Assembly (NCBI GenBank): GCA_032433595.1
Contig: JASWJB010000031.1
Span: forward strand, 165,191 to 229,190
DNA: 64,000 nt
Direction of reading: 5' to 3'
DNA from: Conoideocrella luteorostrata
Taxonomy: Eukaryota; Ascomycota; Sordariomycetes; Hypocreales; Clavicipitaceae
This document shows positions 33,035-47,255 of the stretch, piece by piece. Both the position numbers and the translations under genes were made by a program. The notes under the pieces were generated by a model that ran no database searches, was not told the DNA's origin, and saw nothing but the letters and a program-made list of their open reading frames with translations. Each line of letters begins with the position of its first letter. Within the stretch, counting starts at the first letter, position 1.

Positions 33035-34789
33035 AATGATATGGACATTTCCTAAACAGTGACTATCAAGTGTCTACTCCAGATTGTTGAACGGAAATCT
33101 GAAGTATTTATACATATATTTTTTTACAGTGACCGAGGTCTCTCCCCCTCTCTCTATTTCCTTAAACTTCCATCGTATGAGTTAATTTTCATGTGCCTTG
33201 ATATGTTGGTGGATCAATGTCCAGCTCAGGGCAGAATCTGAACCCCTTGCAACGGATTGGGCGCATAGTGTTCCAGGGGAGGTGTATTGGCCTATTTATG
33301 TATGCCGCAAGTGCAAAACAATGAAATTTCCCCTCAATTCCCAATAATTTGGATATTGTCCATGTTATAAATAACAGCTCATAGGTAACGTGCTAAGGCA
33401 ATGTCTCTTTGTTGTCTGTTGGGGCGGCGTGGTGCAGTATATCATCGCACGCTATAATAGACATGCCAAGTTTTGCCATGGCAGAACCCACATTTTCCGC
33501 AAAAATATCTTATCGGTGGATATGAGACAATTACTTCTCGGTGGCTATTGTAGGTGTGCGGAAGCTAGATTTGTAATTGGACATCATCGCCCTGCGCGGC
33601 CGCTTCAAGATACTGATACTGACACAGGCTAAAGACAAGATATTATCCGGCCAATAGCGCGTAGTTTCATCTTTTGCCGCATTTTTAGGTGGGCTATGAT
33701 GGGATATTTCCCGCCGTGACCTGGTCTAATAACAGAGCATACGTTAGCAGCATTCTTCCGACTATCGCAAGTTGCGGTTTTTGTATTTAGGGAGAATTTT
33801 GTATATTTTGTTACATTTGCGCTATAAATACAATGATTATCGTGTGGGTGGAAAGAACGGCACTACATGGAGGCCCCAGCATGCCAGACGTCCAACCAGG
33901 GTATGTACTTGTGGCTCTAGGACGTCTAGTTTGCCTTTGCCTTGCTGCCCCGTTCTTGAGCTGGCTGCGCCGAATGATAGTCAAGGAGATAGGAGCCAGT
34001 CTCAGCACCGTTCGGGCTGAAGCTTTGTGTTAACTCCGACGTCATAAATACGCGATCCAATACTTGGGCAGCCACCTTGTCCAAAGCCGTCGCCGTCGCC
34101 GTCGCGTGGCAGGGAAACGTGGAGCTTGGGTTTTAGTTAGAGCTTCAGCTGAACATCCAATGACTAAACTGAAAGTAGCAATCGGATCGCTAGACTTGCA
34201 TTGGGCAGCGGGCGGGGAAGCATGACATACAGGGATGCATGACGCTGGATCCCTGACGATCGTGGTTTTAGCTGTCAAAGGCGTCAAGGATGTTGTAACA
34301 TGACGATGTTAAACTGCACTGCAGTACCACCATAGGCTGGGAGGTGTTTGGACATTTCTGAACGCTTTTCCAGAAATTAGCACTCCCACATTCCTCGGTG
34401 CACTAGCGATAGATCATCTTTTTTAGTTTGGATTGGCGTTGAGGCGGCTCTGTTAGCTCCGTACTTGAGTCAATATGCGGACCGACATGGCTGGCTGGCA
34501 GCACTTGTTCAAACCTCGGCATGTAGAACGTTCAAACTGATGTGTAATGCCTGAATACATGGGTTCCGGTCCAGATTAGAGGTTCTGCGTAAGCCTCAAG
34601 ACGACCACCTGGGGGGTTTGTTTTTTGTTCATATTATATCTACAAACTGTTTGTCTCTCTTGTCATTCGGTTTATTTTGACGGTGTCGATGAGTCCTGCA
34701 ACTGGTGGTCGGGCGGGCTGATCGACTCGCTCTTCATGAACCGACACCTCCGGCCACTATAAACTCTCCAAAGCAAACGAAAATAAAAC
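33035..34789. other. Intergenic 1.75 kb
   Basis: This holds the promoter of the secreted protein at its left end and that of the Zn2Cys6 gene at its right. A short GTCGCC tandem lies near 34087. No other gene is seen. Confidence 0.5.
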
Positions 34790-36530
34790 ATGGTGTATTA
34801 CGGTAAGCGCTCACGAGGCTGCCACCTATGCAGAGTCCGAAGAATCAAGGTAGCCCCAGGCTCAACACCATGTGCCCAATGCAGCATTAATGAACCATCG
34901 CTGATTCATTCCGCCAGTGCGACGAGACGAAGCCGAAATGCACTCAATGCATGAAAGCTGGGCGGCAATGTCCAGGATATCAAGAAATCCACAACTGGAT
35001 TGCGTCGAGCACCAACTCGGCCAAGGCCGCAGCAGAGCAATCCAACACCAACATCGTGGTCGCGCCGCAGATCCCACTTGAAGAAAAGGCATCATGCTTT
35101 TTTGTTGCCAACTGGGTCCTCCTCCCGCGGAAGACTGACTTTTCCGGCTTTCTTGACTGTTTGCTTCCCCTTACAAGGTCAAAAACTATACCCACGCATT
35201 TGCATTACGCCCTGAGCGCTTGCTCGATAGCTTGCTTCGGCAATGGAAGGAGGGCTGATCTGAACAACTACGCTCTTTGGCTGCATACAAAGGCCGTAGC
35301 GGCCACAGCTACGGCGTTGCAGGATGCCCAAATTTCAAAGCACGACTCAACTATTGCAACGATTCTCCTGCTCGGGGTCTTTGAGAACATCACACCAAAG
35401 AAGATAGGGGCGACCAGATGGGGCAACCATGCAGATGCAGTTGTGAAACTAGTCGTGGCGAGAGGCTATGATCAACTGCAGACCAAACAGGGTCGCACAT
35501 TGTTTAACGCTATCCGCAGCCAGGAGGTCAGTTTCTTTTTTTCTGGGGGTGACCTTTATTTTATGGTACGCACGGGCTTTCGCTAACAGACTATGTCTTT
35601 ACAAAGATTGTGAGAATGCTTGTCCACCAAAAGCTCCCAGAACAAGACGCGGCGTGGTGGTTTACCCACTGCGCAGATGATCCCCTGGGGATGTGTGAGC
35701 ATCTCAACTTTTGTGCCGCACAACTGCAGGCAAGGACGCACCACTTTCTCATCAATTACAGCGATGCTACGAATCACCCCATCAAGTTGGTTGAACTAAT
35801 CAATGAATGTCGAGATCTGGATATGACACTAGCCGCGCACGGAGACTCATTGCGCACCCTTTGCGATTGGGAAACCGTCGCATGGCAAGACGGGCCCTCG
35901 ATGCACGATTACTTCTCTGCGGATGTGTTTCCAGGGCGCATAGATGTATACGGGGATCGCTTTGTTGTTCGACATTGGAATTTCATGCGCAGCTCACGTC
36001 TCATGCTCTATTCCACCATGGTTCGCTTGGCGGCTCGGCTTCGAGCACCGCTGGATTATCGAAGCACACCTGAATACGCCGTGGCTGTCAAAATCTGCAC
36101 CGATCTCATCACCGATATCATTGCCTCGGTTCCCTACATGCTGGGTCAGTACCCGAAGAGTAAGCGCACAACTGATGACCAGAGGATTGCGGGGTTTGGG
36201 TGCGGCAACGACGCAGGCCAGAAATGTCTCTATGGGTGTTTCTTGCTCTGGCCCTTGGGCTGCATAGAGAAGCAGGATTACATAACAGATTCCCAGAGGG
36301 AGTGGGTTAATGGCCGGATGGACTTTATCAGCAATGAGCTTGGGCTGAAATGCGCCAACAGGATGGTGCAGGTATGGCAGCCAATCACCCCCGCTAAATT
36401 AAGTCTCTGCTAACAGGAACTTGTCAAGGTCAGCTACCGCATTCCTTCGTCCCTTGTTGAACAGGATCGCATTTCATTCGACAAGAAGCGGAGAAGCGGA
36501 GATATGCCAGTAGAGAATAGACTAGAGTAA
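34790..36530 (+). CDS. Zn2Cys6 transcription factor
   Basis: Four exons (34790-34849, 34918-35526, 35607-36371, 36417-36530) encode 515 residues. The zinc cluster spans the first intron: exon 1 gives RSRGCHLCRVRRIK and exon 2 continues CDETKPKCTQCMKAGRQCPGY, a complete six-cysteine cluster at about residues 11-38. The rest is an all-helical region like the DUF3468/fungal_trans_2 class often found in regulators of secondary metabolism and development, with LLLGVFENITPK and WVNGRMDFISNELG near the end. The last intron ends TGCTAACAG with a branch site directly before the acceptor; reading through it would end the protein about 16 residues into the intron. No obvious target genes flank it. Confidence 0.87.
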
Positions 36531-37227
36531 TGGGTGATGGAGAAGTTTGTGTCCGTTTGCATTCCGAGCGCAGCCCTGTGGAGGAGCAGCCGCGCGGGGG
36601 ACAGTTTAACTGAGCCCATCGAGGTGGCATTAACGCCGCAAGAGGTAATGCCTTAGCGACTAAAAACACAATAAATTGAAGAGAAAAAAAAGCATAACTA
36701 TTATATAGCTTAGTTAGCTATTTTGTTAATAGATTTTATTAATAATAAGCTTTAATTGCATCTGTGATGGGCGTAAGGGTCAATTGGACAATGTGGACGA
36801 AATGGCTGATTTATACTCTCCCCCGCGTGGCAGCGTGCTGGCCCTCCCCGCCACATTTGCTTTTCAGTCTCTTGGATTTAATGCATCTTAATCATTTAAT
36901 AGGGTCATTTTTCAATAAGCACAATTTTACCTGCGAGAACTTTACGGGACGAAATACGCGCTTACATGTCCCATGAACCCATTTCACATCCAATAGCCTG
37001 ATCAATGCAAGCTGTACGGAGTACTTGATTTTTGTTTGTCAGAATTTTTATTAGTTTAAAACGTTATTAGTGTTACATCATTTGACGTGGACAAGAACTC
37101 CAATATCACCGCTTGCGCTGCACCTTTCATTCCAATACCGTTTTGACGCCGGGAAAAAAAAAATCCACTCATGCAGCTGCTGACACGTAGCACTGCAAAC
37201 CCAACACTCCATAGTACACAAACATCA
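36531..37227. other. Intergenic between two regulator genes
   Basis: A convergent 3' region, AT-rich around 36.67-36.75 kb, with one TACGGAGTA at 37015-37023. No gene is seen. Confidence 0.5.
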
Positions 37228-38132
37228 TCATACAATGGAAAACAAGTCAGCATGCGGATGCCCAGAGTAGCACATAGCAGAGCCGTAAGCTGGATGCGGC
37301 ATATGGCTGGCGAAAATGGCACCGCACGGCTCCTCCGGCCTGCATCCAGCGAAGCCAGCGCCAGCATCGTTTGCCATTTGAAACACAGGCAGTTCATCAC
37401 ACGGCGCTGCGTTGAAAGGGCTGCTGGTGGGCGGTTTCTGGTTTCTACCCCGCGGCGTCTGCCCATAAGGAAATGCAATAGGCGCGTGCATGTGCTCTGT
37501 GTCCACGCCGTCAGCGAGGTGCAGCAGATGCGCCTTTGCTGACGACGCAGCGGGTCTGTGTATGTTGGTAGAGCCGGCCATATTATTGCTCACTTGTGGC
37601 TGACTGGTTGGTCCTGTCACTCCGGAGCAAACGCTGGAGCACGAAACGCTGGAGCAGGAAGGACTGGCACGGGACATTGCGTACATGCTGTTGAAGGCAT
37701 CCATGGATTCCGCGTCGAGCGAGGATCTCGGTGTTTCAAACACATTATCGCTGCTTGCGGGACTGGAAGGGCAATCCGCCCTGTAATTCCACGCGGACAG
37801 CTCAAGCTGACGAAGCTCTCTCTCCAAAATCTCATTTCGGCGTATCAGGTCATGCACAAACTCGTTTTCATGCTGGTAGCTCTGCAGTTGGGCAATCTCC
37901 GCCTCAAGACTCTCAATGTACTCCTTCATGCGGGCTCGTCTGGTGCGTTGGGCCTTGCGGTCCATGGCTCGCTTGTGTTCCAGCTGGGAGGAGTTCAGGT
38001 TGGCTGCGCTGCGATTGCCTTGTGTTGCTCATGTTAGTGTCTCAAGACTGCGGTGGTGATTGATATGGGGAATGGTGTGCTCAACTCACGGAGTCGTTTG
38101 TCTGACCGTATCCCACTTGCAGACATAGACAT
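37228..38132 (-). CDS. bZIP transcription factor
   Basis: Two exons on the minus strand (38132-38090 and 38018-37228) encode 277 residues. The basic region reads KRAMDRKAQRTRRARMKEYI, in the position of the N-x-x-A-Q-R-x-x-R pattern with Asp in place of Asn, a variant common in fungal bZIP proteins. The leucine zipper continues IESLEAEIAQLQSYQHENEFV and then ILERELRQLEL. The C-terminal half is Ser/Pro-rich and low in structure, with many Cys-Ser pairs (PSCSSVSCSSVCS). It is a nuclear DNA-binding dimer; target genes are unknown. The acceptor of the single intron ends AAG. Confidence 0.88.
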
Positions 38133-41100
38133 GGTCGCCAGTTCGCCCGGTTATAGCATTAAAACGCACGTCGATGGAAAAGATGAATAAAGGTTTCAAT
38201 TGAAATTTGTATTCTTGAAGATAGTATTCGGCGTTTCTCAGATGACAGGTCTGCCCACCAGCTTGTCTCTGTTTCAGGGTCCTCTGGGACGTATTATACT
38301 CCTCTGCACTCCGTATTCAGCTTGTTTATTCGGAACGACGCCGGCACCGTCCCCCGGACAGTGTCAAGTGTCTGCAGTACAATAATGATTGGGTTTAGGG
38401 CAAGCTAACGACATGGCCAATCGGACACTTCCATCTTGGGACCCGCGATCAGCGCCGCAAAGCTTCTCGAAGTGCGGGAGACCAGGAGGGCAGGAGTGCC
38501 ATCACCCTTGCGCAACAGCTCTAACAAGGATCCGCGGCAGGTCATGCACGGCTATCGCCAAATTGAAGTGGATGAAACAATTGCAAATGCTCAAGCTGCT
38601 AACTAGTTAGTAGTGCTTGCAGAAGCGGTTTCGCTTCCGCCAAGTGAGTTTGTCGACAATACCATCCGTTCTACTGTTTCATCGGAGCCAGTGGAAAACA
38701 TCCCCCCCCTCAGAACAACCTGGTCTGAACGCTGGCCTGAGTTCTAGGCTGAACACGTTTTGTGCAAGCCTCGATCCCGCCACCATTTGCTCACCTGCCT
38801 CAATTTACGGGGTTTAAAGTGAGTGAGTTGTCAACCGTGTCAACTCAGTTAACTAAACGTCAACCACGTGCGAGCCGTCATCAGCCATCAGCCACCGTGA
38901 GCAAGGCTGCGTTTCTCTGTACAGATCCCTGTTCCGCTGATCATGACCTAGCTCTGCGGACTGCAGTCAACCTGCAGCAAGTCGGTACTCAAACCCCGTC
39001 CCCTGTACGGAGTACGGAGCACTCAATAGCAACTCTACAATACTTTCGTATACGGGGCGAACGTCATGACACTTACGGCGTAGAGCTTAGTCTCTGGGGC
39101 AGCAGCCCAGAGTTTAGCAACTGTTCTAAAGATGGCACTAACATTGCCCGAACCGTAATATAGTGCGGAGCTTTTACTATCCTAGGAGCTATCCTATCCT
39201 ATCCCTTGTATCCTGGCAGCTTTCCAACACTTACCCACTAGCTATACCGTAGCTGGTGTAGTTCATCAGTGGCTTGTGCAGGCCAGTCATTCATTTGTAT
39301 GTATGATCTGCACAGGCGCTGATGGCTACCCTTCTTGCCTTCACGGCATTTGCCATCCCCCAATCCATGTCCACTCTTTGATACCATTGGCGACTGGCAT
39401 ATCCAGCATATTTGTCCAATATTGGGATGATCGACAACGCACGAGGCTTATCTCCTTGGGGTTTGGGCATCTTTCACTCTCAGACCAAACAGCTTGATGA
39501 AGGATTAGCCATGCAGAGTGATTTACGTCCCCAATAGGAAGGTTTCGTGGAATAAACTAGAGGGCACGGGCGATGGACGGGACGACCACTTCGGGGTTTG
39601 GTGTCTAACTAGTTGCAAGGCGCAACTGAGACCTGTATTTGTGCAACACTCGGTAGGTACTCCGTATATCAGCCCTGTTTAGATGCGCAGATGGTGCGTG
39701 GCAAGTCCGCACGCCCACCATTCAGCTGCCTGCGAGCCTTGCAACAGGAAAAATCCTGCTTTTCATTTTCATTCGAGCTTGAAGGGGCGTCGCAGAGAAA
39801 ATGGTGGCGGTGTAGTCTCTCTGCAGATGTACTAGTATCTACGTGGTCCCTACCAGCAGCATGTAAGCCACGGGCTGCTATGGCCACCTCGTATGTCTCA
39901 GCTCGCAGACTCTATAGTTTTCCTAGTCTTGTTCTCCCTCAGTGTTTGTCTTTGTCTTCTTCTTCTTCTTCTCCTTCTTTTTTTTTAGGCTCAACGAAAA
40001 CAATTGAAGCAGGCTTTCTAATGTTGTATACAAAATCTCCCAACACACTCGGTAATTCATTAGCATGGCTCAATTGGAAGGCACCTTGCTTTTGGCTAGG
40101 ACGCCAATATTTGGGCTGGTGGTTTTACTAGCAATCGCCTCTTCAAGCCCACTACGTTGACTGCTAGGCAAGTCCGAGCGCGCGGCCTGGCCAACCCCTA
40201 CCCAACTGATAATCCCGCCCCGATGACATGTCATAATACATCCTTGCCGTACCGTTCCAGGGCGATCTTCAGCAGCAAGTGGGGTTGGGGGAGACAAGGA
40301 GAAGAAGGGAAAAAACAAAGAAATGCAACCAAACTGGGTTCGTAGGGACAGAGGTCCAAGTCACTGATAAGAAGAATATTGTCCGCTGATGGACGGCCAG
40401 CCTAGCCAAAGACAAAACAAGCCAGGTGAGCTGCCTGACAGAGTGTAGCGTAATTGATGGGACAAACTGTCACACGAAGAGAACTAGCTCTAGCTAACTA
40501 TTGCGGAGCATTTACTAGTTAGTTATCACCGCCCTGTGTCCTGCGACACAGCCCATGCCGAGCGACAATCATTGCCTCTTCCCCCTTCTCTATCGCTCGC
40601 GGAGCATTCGGCTACCTAGAAATGTTTTCGAACGAAAATCCCTGCATAGAATATCGGGCTAGCAGGCGCAATCTTTTACAAGACCTGGCACCATCAATGT
40701 CGGGCCCGTTGTCGGTCTGTCTGCTCGAAGCTGTTGCGGCTGGCTGACCAGCGGATCTTGAACATGTTTCCACGGATCAGGGCAAACTACTATCAAATGT
40801 TACACGAACAAACGATCCGTGCCTTGCTTGTCACACTTTCCTCGTGAGGCTGTGTATGGCAGCGAACCTAACACGACATCATGCACTTGACGTCAGAGTC
40901 CGCAGCGGAACTGATTATTACCGTGACTCGACGTAGAGTGACCGTCAGGTTTGTGTAACTGTCGTAGAGTTTGGTGCAGAACCCATGCCACCTACGGATT
41001 ATAATGTCGCACAATGTATCGTTATTTAGTTTGCGGAGTGCGGAGTACTTGTGAGTGTTTTCTCTCCTCCACCCTAGCCAGGTCCTGGTATTATTTGTGT

Positions 41101-41856
41101 TCTGCTTCGCCACTCGCCTTGCTCTTGTGTCGCACAATGCTGCCGAGGTAGCGACAATTACGTGCGTCCATGCGCTGTCACATTTCATTACTTTTTTTTT
41201 TCGCATCGTGCTCCAAGTGCTAGTGGAAGTCAACCTCCTGAGTTAGTAACAAGACGGCGTTGAACAAAAGTTCTCAGCTTTGCAGTCGCCCAGCAGCTGC
41301 CTGGTAATACGAACCAGGTCAACGACTGCTAATGCAGACTTGATAGGTACATCTAGTTGGCACTTGGCTATGACTGTGCGAGCGCCGGGCTCGATTGGTC
41401 CATGGTCATGCTGCTTATGGCAGAGGATGTGGTAGTGTCGATAGGAATCTAACATCATCGCCTGTGAACACCACATAAAAATGAGGCTGTTACGCGACGG
41501 AGGCGCTCACTCATTCGTTTACGAGTAGGCGCCAGTGATGCAAGCTAGAAAATCAACGACTTGTCTGTCTGCCCAACTTTGCCTAACTACGGACTGGCTG
41601 AGTACTTAGTCATGTAGTCTAGCTCCTTACAATCGTGATGCTTTTTGGTACATGCGTTATTACGGAGCTTCAGTAAAGGCCCTGAATGCCGTGGAACACT
41701 ACACATTGAAGGTATACATTACCACACCGAGCTGGTCGTAGCAACCAGCCATCCGGCCCAACTTGTTCGTGGTAAGCGGAACGGTCTTCCCTGAAAGTTT
41801 CTAGACCGCCCCAATCGTCTGGTGTTTGGTGTGCGTCTGGATGCCTGCGAGCGGAC
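38133..41856. other. Intergenic 3.7 kb
   Basis: No gene with family signals is seen in these 3.7 kb. It contains TACGGAGTA at 39006 and reversed at 39658, a pyrimidine tract at about 39953-39987, and a perfect 7-base hairpin at 40534-40551 (CTGTGTC, loop CTGC). Short frames present look random. Confidence 0.45.
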
Positions 41857-44800
41857 ATGCCTAATTCAGACGACTACACAGTTGACTGGATATGCACCAT
41901 CAAGGCCGAGTACGTGGCTGCACGAGCACGACGGACCAGAATACGTTGCCCGTAATGATAACAATGACTACACCCCGGGCCGGATTGGCAGACATAATAT
42001 CGTTATCGCCACCTTGCCAAACAGAGAGTATGGCCTATCCTCCGCAGCCTGCGTCGCAAGAGACATGCTACACAGCTTTCAGAACATTAAAATCGATCTG
42101 ATGGTTGGCATCGGCGGCGGAGCCCCGAGCCCAATACACGATATCGGTCTTGGCGATGTTGTAGTTAGCGTTCCTCGCGATGGAACCGGCGGCGTTTCCA
42201 ATATGACTTTGGGAAGACCATCTAGGATCAGGGCTTCCAACCGACGGGGGTTTTGAACCAACCGCCAACACCGTTGCGGACGGCAGTTAGTGGTCTTGAG
42301 GCTCAGTATGAGAGAAAAGGGTATCGCCTTAACTAGATGCTTCATGATGCTCTCGAAAAAAATCCAAGGCTGAGGCGGAAATATGAACGAGTGGAGCCAG
42401 ACAGCGACATACTTTACAAAGCCAGCTTTACACATCCTTTGAACAAAGAAGCAAGCTGTTCAAAAATGTGCGGTGATAATTCATCAGGTTTGATACATCG
42501 GCGCAAACGATCTGAAGACGAGCATAATCTAGCAATTCACTAAGGCCTAATTGCTTCAACGAACCAATTAATGAAGGACGCCTTCGTTCGGGATAAGCTT
42601 GCAGACAAAGGCATCGTATGCTTTGAGATGGAAGCGGCCGGGCTCATGAACCACTTTCCTTGCCTGGTTACCCGTGGCATTTGCGACTACTCGGATTCCC
42701 ACGAGAATAAGGAATGGCAGAATTATGCTGCACAGGTTGCTGCTGCATACGTCAAAGATCTATTATGCCGCATCCCACCTATTAGGATCGTGGCCGAGAA
42801 GACAACCAGCGAAGTACTCTCTGGTCAGTCTAATGGTCTATGAATCGTTGTTTTACCGCGCATTAACATTAGTCATCGACAGTCATTCGAGAGGGGATGG
42901 AGAGCCTAGTCCGCAAGCAAGACGACCAGGAACAGTTGTCCATCCCACAGTGGCTCGCTGCAAGCGACTACTCTCTTCAGCAGAGCGACTTTTTTAGTCG
43001 ACGCCAACAAACCAGTCAATGGATTTTTGATACGACAGAGTTCCGCACTTGGCTTAACACCAGCAGCCAGACAATATTCTGCCGAGGTATTCCAGGCGCG
43101 GGAAAGACAACCCTTACGTCCACTGTGGTGAACCATCTGCAAACATGGTCAAGGGAAGATAGGACGATCGGTATTTGCATATGTTTATTGAGATTTTAGA
43201 CGTAAAGACAAACAAACAGATAGAGGCCTTCTAGCCAGCATCCTAAAACAGCTGGCACAGGGCTGGCCTGCTCTCCAGAATTGTGTGAAGATCCTCTACG
43301 ACAAGCATACATTTACGAAATCGCTTCCATCTCTCGAATAAATCTTAAGTGCCCTTATGGTCATTTCTGCGTTCTATTCAAGAGTCCTTGTCCTTGATGG
43401 CGCACTTGATGAATGTCGAGCAATCGACGGCAGCCGGACCAGATTTCTCTCAGAGCTCTTGAAACTTCAATCTAAGTCCAGGACCAACATTTTCGCGACT
43501 TCAAGACATATTCCAGATATTAGTAATATGTTCAAAGAATGTACATTGCTGGAGGTTAGTACTACTGATGAAGATGTAAGACGATTTCTGCACGAAAACA
43601 TGGACCGATTGCCAGCTTTCATTCGTCGCAGCCCACAAATACAAGAGAATGTCGAGAATGAAATAGTCCGCTCAGTCAAGGGAATGTAAGTTTGCGTTTT
43701 CTAAAGACTAGACAAAAAGCTAATGTGGGTGGGTTCCTTCTTGCTAAGCTCCATTTCGAGTCATTGATCTGCAAAACATCACTTAAAGCCCTTCGCGTTT
43801 CTCTTGCCAAGCTACCGAGGGGGTCCGACGCGTACAGTCAAGCGTACGACACGGCGATGGAGCAAATCGAGACGCAGGTAGCAGATCATCGAGATTTTGC
43901 CAAATAGATTTTGTTGTGGATTATCTATGCGGAAAGGCCGCTTACTACATTGGAGATTCGGCATGCGCTTGCAATAAAGGTAGCCGAGACTAAGCTCGAC
44001 GACGAAAATCTGTCAGATATTGAAGACGCGGTTTCGCTATGCGCTGGACTTGTCACAATAGATGAACAAAGCAACATCATCCGGCTAGTACACTTCACAA
44101 CGCAGCAATATTTCGACCAGAAACGGGCAAGATGGTTCCCGAACGCAGAAGATTGTATCACGGCAGACTGCATTACGTACCTGTCATTTGATGGTTATGC
44201 CGGAGGATTCTGTCAACCCGAGGCTAGTTTCAAGCAGCGACTGTGTTTGAATCCATTGTACAACTATGCCGTGAATTATTGAGGTGACCACGCTCACGGG
44301 GCCTCAACTATGGACCAAGAGGTTACTGATTTTCTTCACAACCACAAAAAAGTTGAGTCAGCAAGTCATGCCCTAACAGGCCGGTCGTCTAATATGGCCC
44401 GATAGAGGCCACCATGCTTGACGTCCCAAGACATGTAACCGGGCTGCACTTAGCTGCATACTTTGGAATGAAAAGAATTGCTCAAATACTTATTAGCAGC
44501 AATAACCTGAACTCCTAGAACAGTTTCGGCGGGACTCCCTTATATTGTGCAGCCACGCGAGGTCATACGCCTATTGTCCGGTTATCCCTTCGAACAGGCT
44601 ACGTTGATGTCAATGCTGCCGAGATCCGTGGTCGAACACCGCTTTGGATCGCCGCTTTCTGGGGCAGAGAGGTTATCGCTAAGCTGCTTCTATATACCGA
44701 CAAAGTCAACGTTAATGCCAGAGGAGTAGATGGCACAACCGCGCTAATCGTAGCTGCGCAAGAAGGGTATGAGGGTATCAGGCTCCTTCTAGGTACATGT

Positions 44801-46148
44801 CACATTGATGTCAATGCTGCAGATGATGTTTTCATACGAACACCACTTTTGATCGCCGCCCAGAATGGATACGATACTGTCATTAAGCTACTTCTCGATA
44901 CTGGTAAAGTCGATGTTGATGCTAAAGGCAAATATGGTTAATGGTGGGCTGCGAAAGGCGGGCATGAGACCGTCGTTAGGCTTCTTCTTGATGCGAGTAG
45001 GGTCAACTCATATGAAGGCGAATGGGTGCCGCTTCTGTGGATGGCTAGTAATCGGCCAGAGGCGGTCGTCAAGCTACTGATTGGAAGGGGGTCAGAAATC
45101 TACGCAAGGGCTAACATTGGCCGGACGCTGCTATCATTGGCAGCTATGAACGGGCATGAGGACATAGTGCGAATTCTTCTCGACGTGGGTAAGACAGGGT
45201 TTGATGCTGAAGATTGGAGAGAGAGAACATCGCTCTGCTGGGCCGCTGATGATAGGGCTGAGTCTCTCGTTAAACTACTAGTTGCACAATGCTCGGAGAT
45301 CAACGCAGAGGATATCTTTGGCCAGAAAGCGCTATCGTTAGCAGCGCAGAATGACCACACAGCTGTCGTCAAGCTGCTAGTCGAAAACGGAGCCAATATT
45401 GACGCGACAGAGTTTGACGGTCAGTCACCGCTGGTACGGGCCATTGCCAATGGGCATGAGGCTGTCGTTAAGCCGCTGATCGAGAAGGGGGCAAGGGTTG
45501 ATGCGAATAGCCTCCGGGGTCCGGGCGCCTCTATTGCAGGCTGTCGTGAAGGGAAATTACACCATGGTCAAGCTGCTCGAGAATGGCGCCAAGATCGAGG
45601 CGATGGACAACTCTGGGCAGAGACCACTTTCACGGGCCGCCGAGAAGGGCTACGAAGGAAGGCATTGCCAACTTGTTAGTCAGCGCTGGCGCCGAGATCG
45701 AAGCGATGGACAAGTTTGGCTACACGGCATTTTTGTGGGCTGCGGAAGAGGGGCATGAAGCAGTCGTCAGGCTACTAATCGAGAATGGCGCCTCGACGGA
45801 GACGGCGAACAATAACGGCTAGACGCCGTTGTCGTTGGTAGTTAAGATGGGACATGAGGCCGTCGCAAAGCTGGTGGTCAACTCTGGCGCTACGATCGAA
45901 ACGATGGACAACTGTGGCTATGCGTCACTTGCGTGGGCTGCGATGGAGGACATGGAGCTGTCTTCAAGCTGCTGATAGAGAATGGCGGCTTAATTAAGAC
46001 GGTGGACCGAAATGGTCAGACGCCGCTTTTGTTGGCGGCAGAGATGGGGCATGAAGCCATCGTCAAAGTCGATTGTCAACGATGGTGCCGGGAAGGGGCA
46101 CGCGGCCGTCAAGACGCTAGCATCTGCGGTGCCAACGCCCTCTCCTAG
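41857..46148 (+). pseudogene. Decayed NLR-type gene: PNP-NACHT-ankyrin
   Basis: The region keeps the order of a fungal NLR: an N-terminal nucleoside-phosphorylase-like sensor ([17 protein letters not shown], then [19 protein letters not shown] and [15 protein letters not shown]), a NACHT nucleotide-binding domain (P-loop GIPGAGKTT at 43086-43112; later LVLDGALDECRAIDG and FATSRHIPDIS) and ankyrin repeats from about 44450 to 46140 (GHEAVVKLLIENGA-type units). The frame is broken many times: a deletion/frameshift near 41920, a frameshift near 42195, stops near 42224 and 42340, further stops at about 43918 and 44283, and frameshifts among the ankyrin units. No single protein longer than about 220 residues survives. 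Fungal NLRs act in self/non-self recognition and cell death. This copy cannot make a full-length product. Confidence 0.87.
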
Positions 46149-47255
46149 TCGGCTTATTAGTTAGGGCTATGGCCAAGAGGGTGAAGTAGAGGTAGGCATC
46201 TGACAGTATCTTAGGGGCGACGCCAGACTTCGTGCTCTATGTTCGTAGGGAGTAGGTAGGTAGTTACTTGTTGCTCCGTAGTTTTGTCATGACGGTAATT
46301 CTAACTTTGAAACGATGGTCGAATTTTATTCTTTTCGCGCCAATCTGGCCATTACACCAACGTCGCGCCTCACGTCTCGTGCCTAATTCTTTCATAACAA
46401 GAATGCACAAGCGAGGTTCCACCATGTCAGCGAATCTCTGCTGAGCAACCCTGAATAAGCCGTTAGCACACGTGCACCTGCTGGCTGTCGAGCACCTAGA
46501 GCCTGCCCCTCGCCAGCCCAGCTTTTAGGCTGTTCCTTCCCATCCTGCCACAGGGGTAGGTGGACGACTTGACGGCAGTGGCGGGCCAACCCACCCCAAT
46601 CGGGCTTACAACCCAAGGTGCGGCAATTCATCCGTATTGCTAGCACATAATCTATGATCTGAACTCCGTACCGCTGGACGCTATTCCCTACACGCACCTA
46701 TGAAAATCATTGCACGGGCACACTCTTCTCCAATCCTATCCACCCTTGCCACTGGTTCGTCGGCTACGGAGGAGTGGGATGCCGATCCGCTACATCGTCG
46801 GGGCGTTTCCGCTAGATTGGTAATCGCCTAATCTTTGCCCTGTGGTCTTATCAATCATTACTCAACCATCGTCGCCTCAGCCTAATCCGATTATTTGTCT
46901 CCGTCTTCCTGTGCTTGGGACACCCAAAGCTGAAGCTTCGCGAAAGTTACACCGTGTTGCTCGTTGCTGAGTCTATTTGAAACGGCGAGTCAGGACGCCA
47001 AGCCGCAAGGTCGTGCGACCGGGGAGATTTCGCCGAGTGTTCCTGACCTATTGTGCATCCGCATCTTCTTCCTCTGACAATACCTACGCACAAACTCCCA
47101 TACACATTTGTCCCACGGCTCGCTACTTAAAGGCTCTGCGTGCCGACCTTGGGGTGCATCTCCGGCGCTGTTTAACCTACTAGGACACTGGCGAGCCGGA
47201 CTCTCAAGTTTCTCGTGCAGAGTATCGCGGGGTCACAACATTGCAGCCCGTCACG
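46149..47255. other. Intergenic 1.1 kb
   Basis: This separates the NLR relic from the MFS transporter and should contain the transporter promoter. No gene is seen. Confidence 0.5.

Noticed and set aside
39613..40131. A 172-residue plus-strand open frame
   Set aside because: It runs through a pyrimidine microsatellite giving poly-Ser, and has no family similarity or exon partner.
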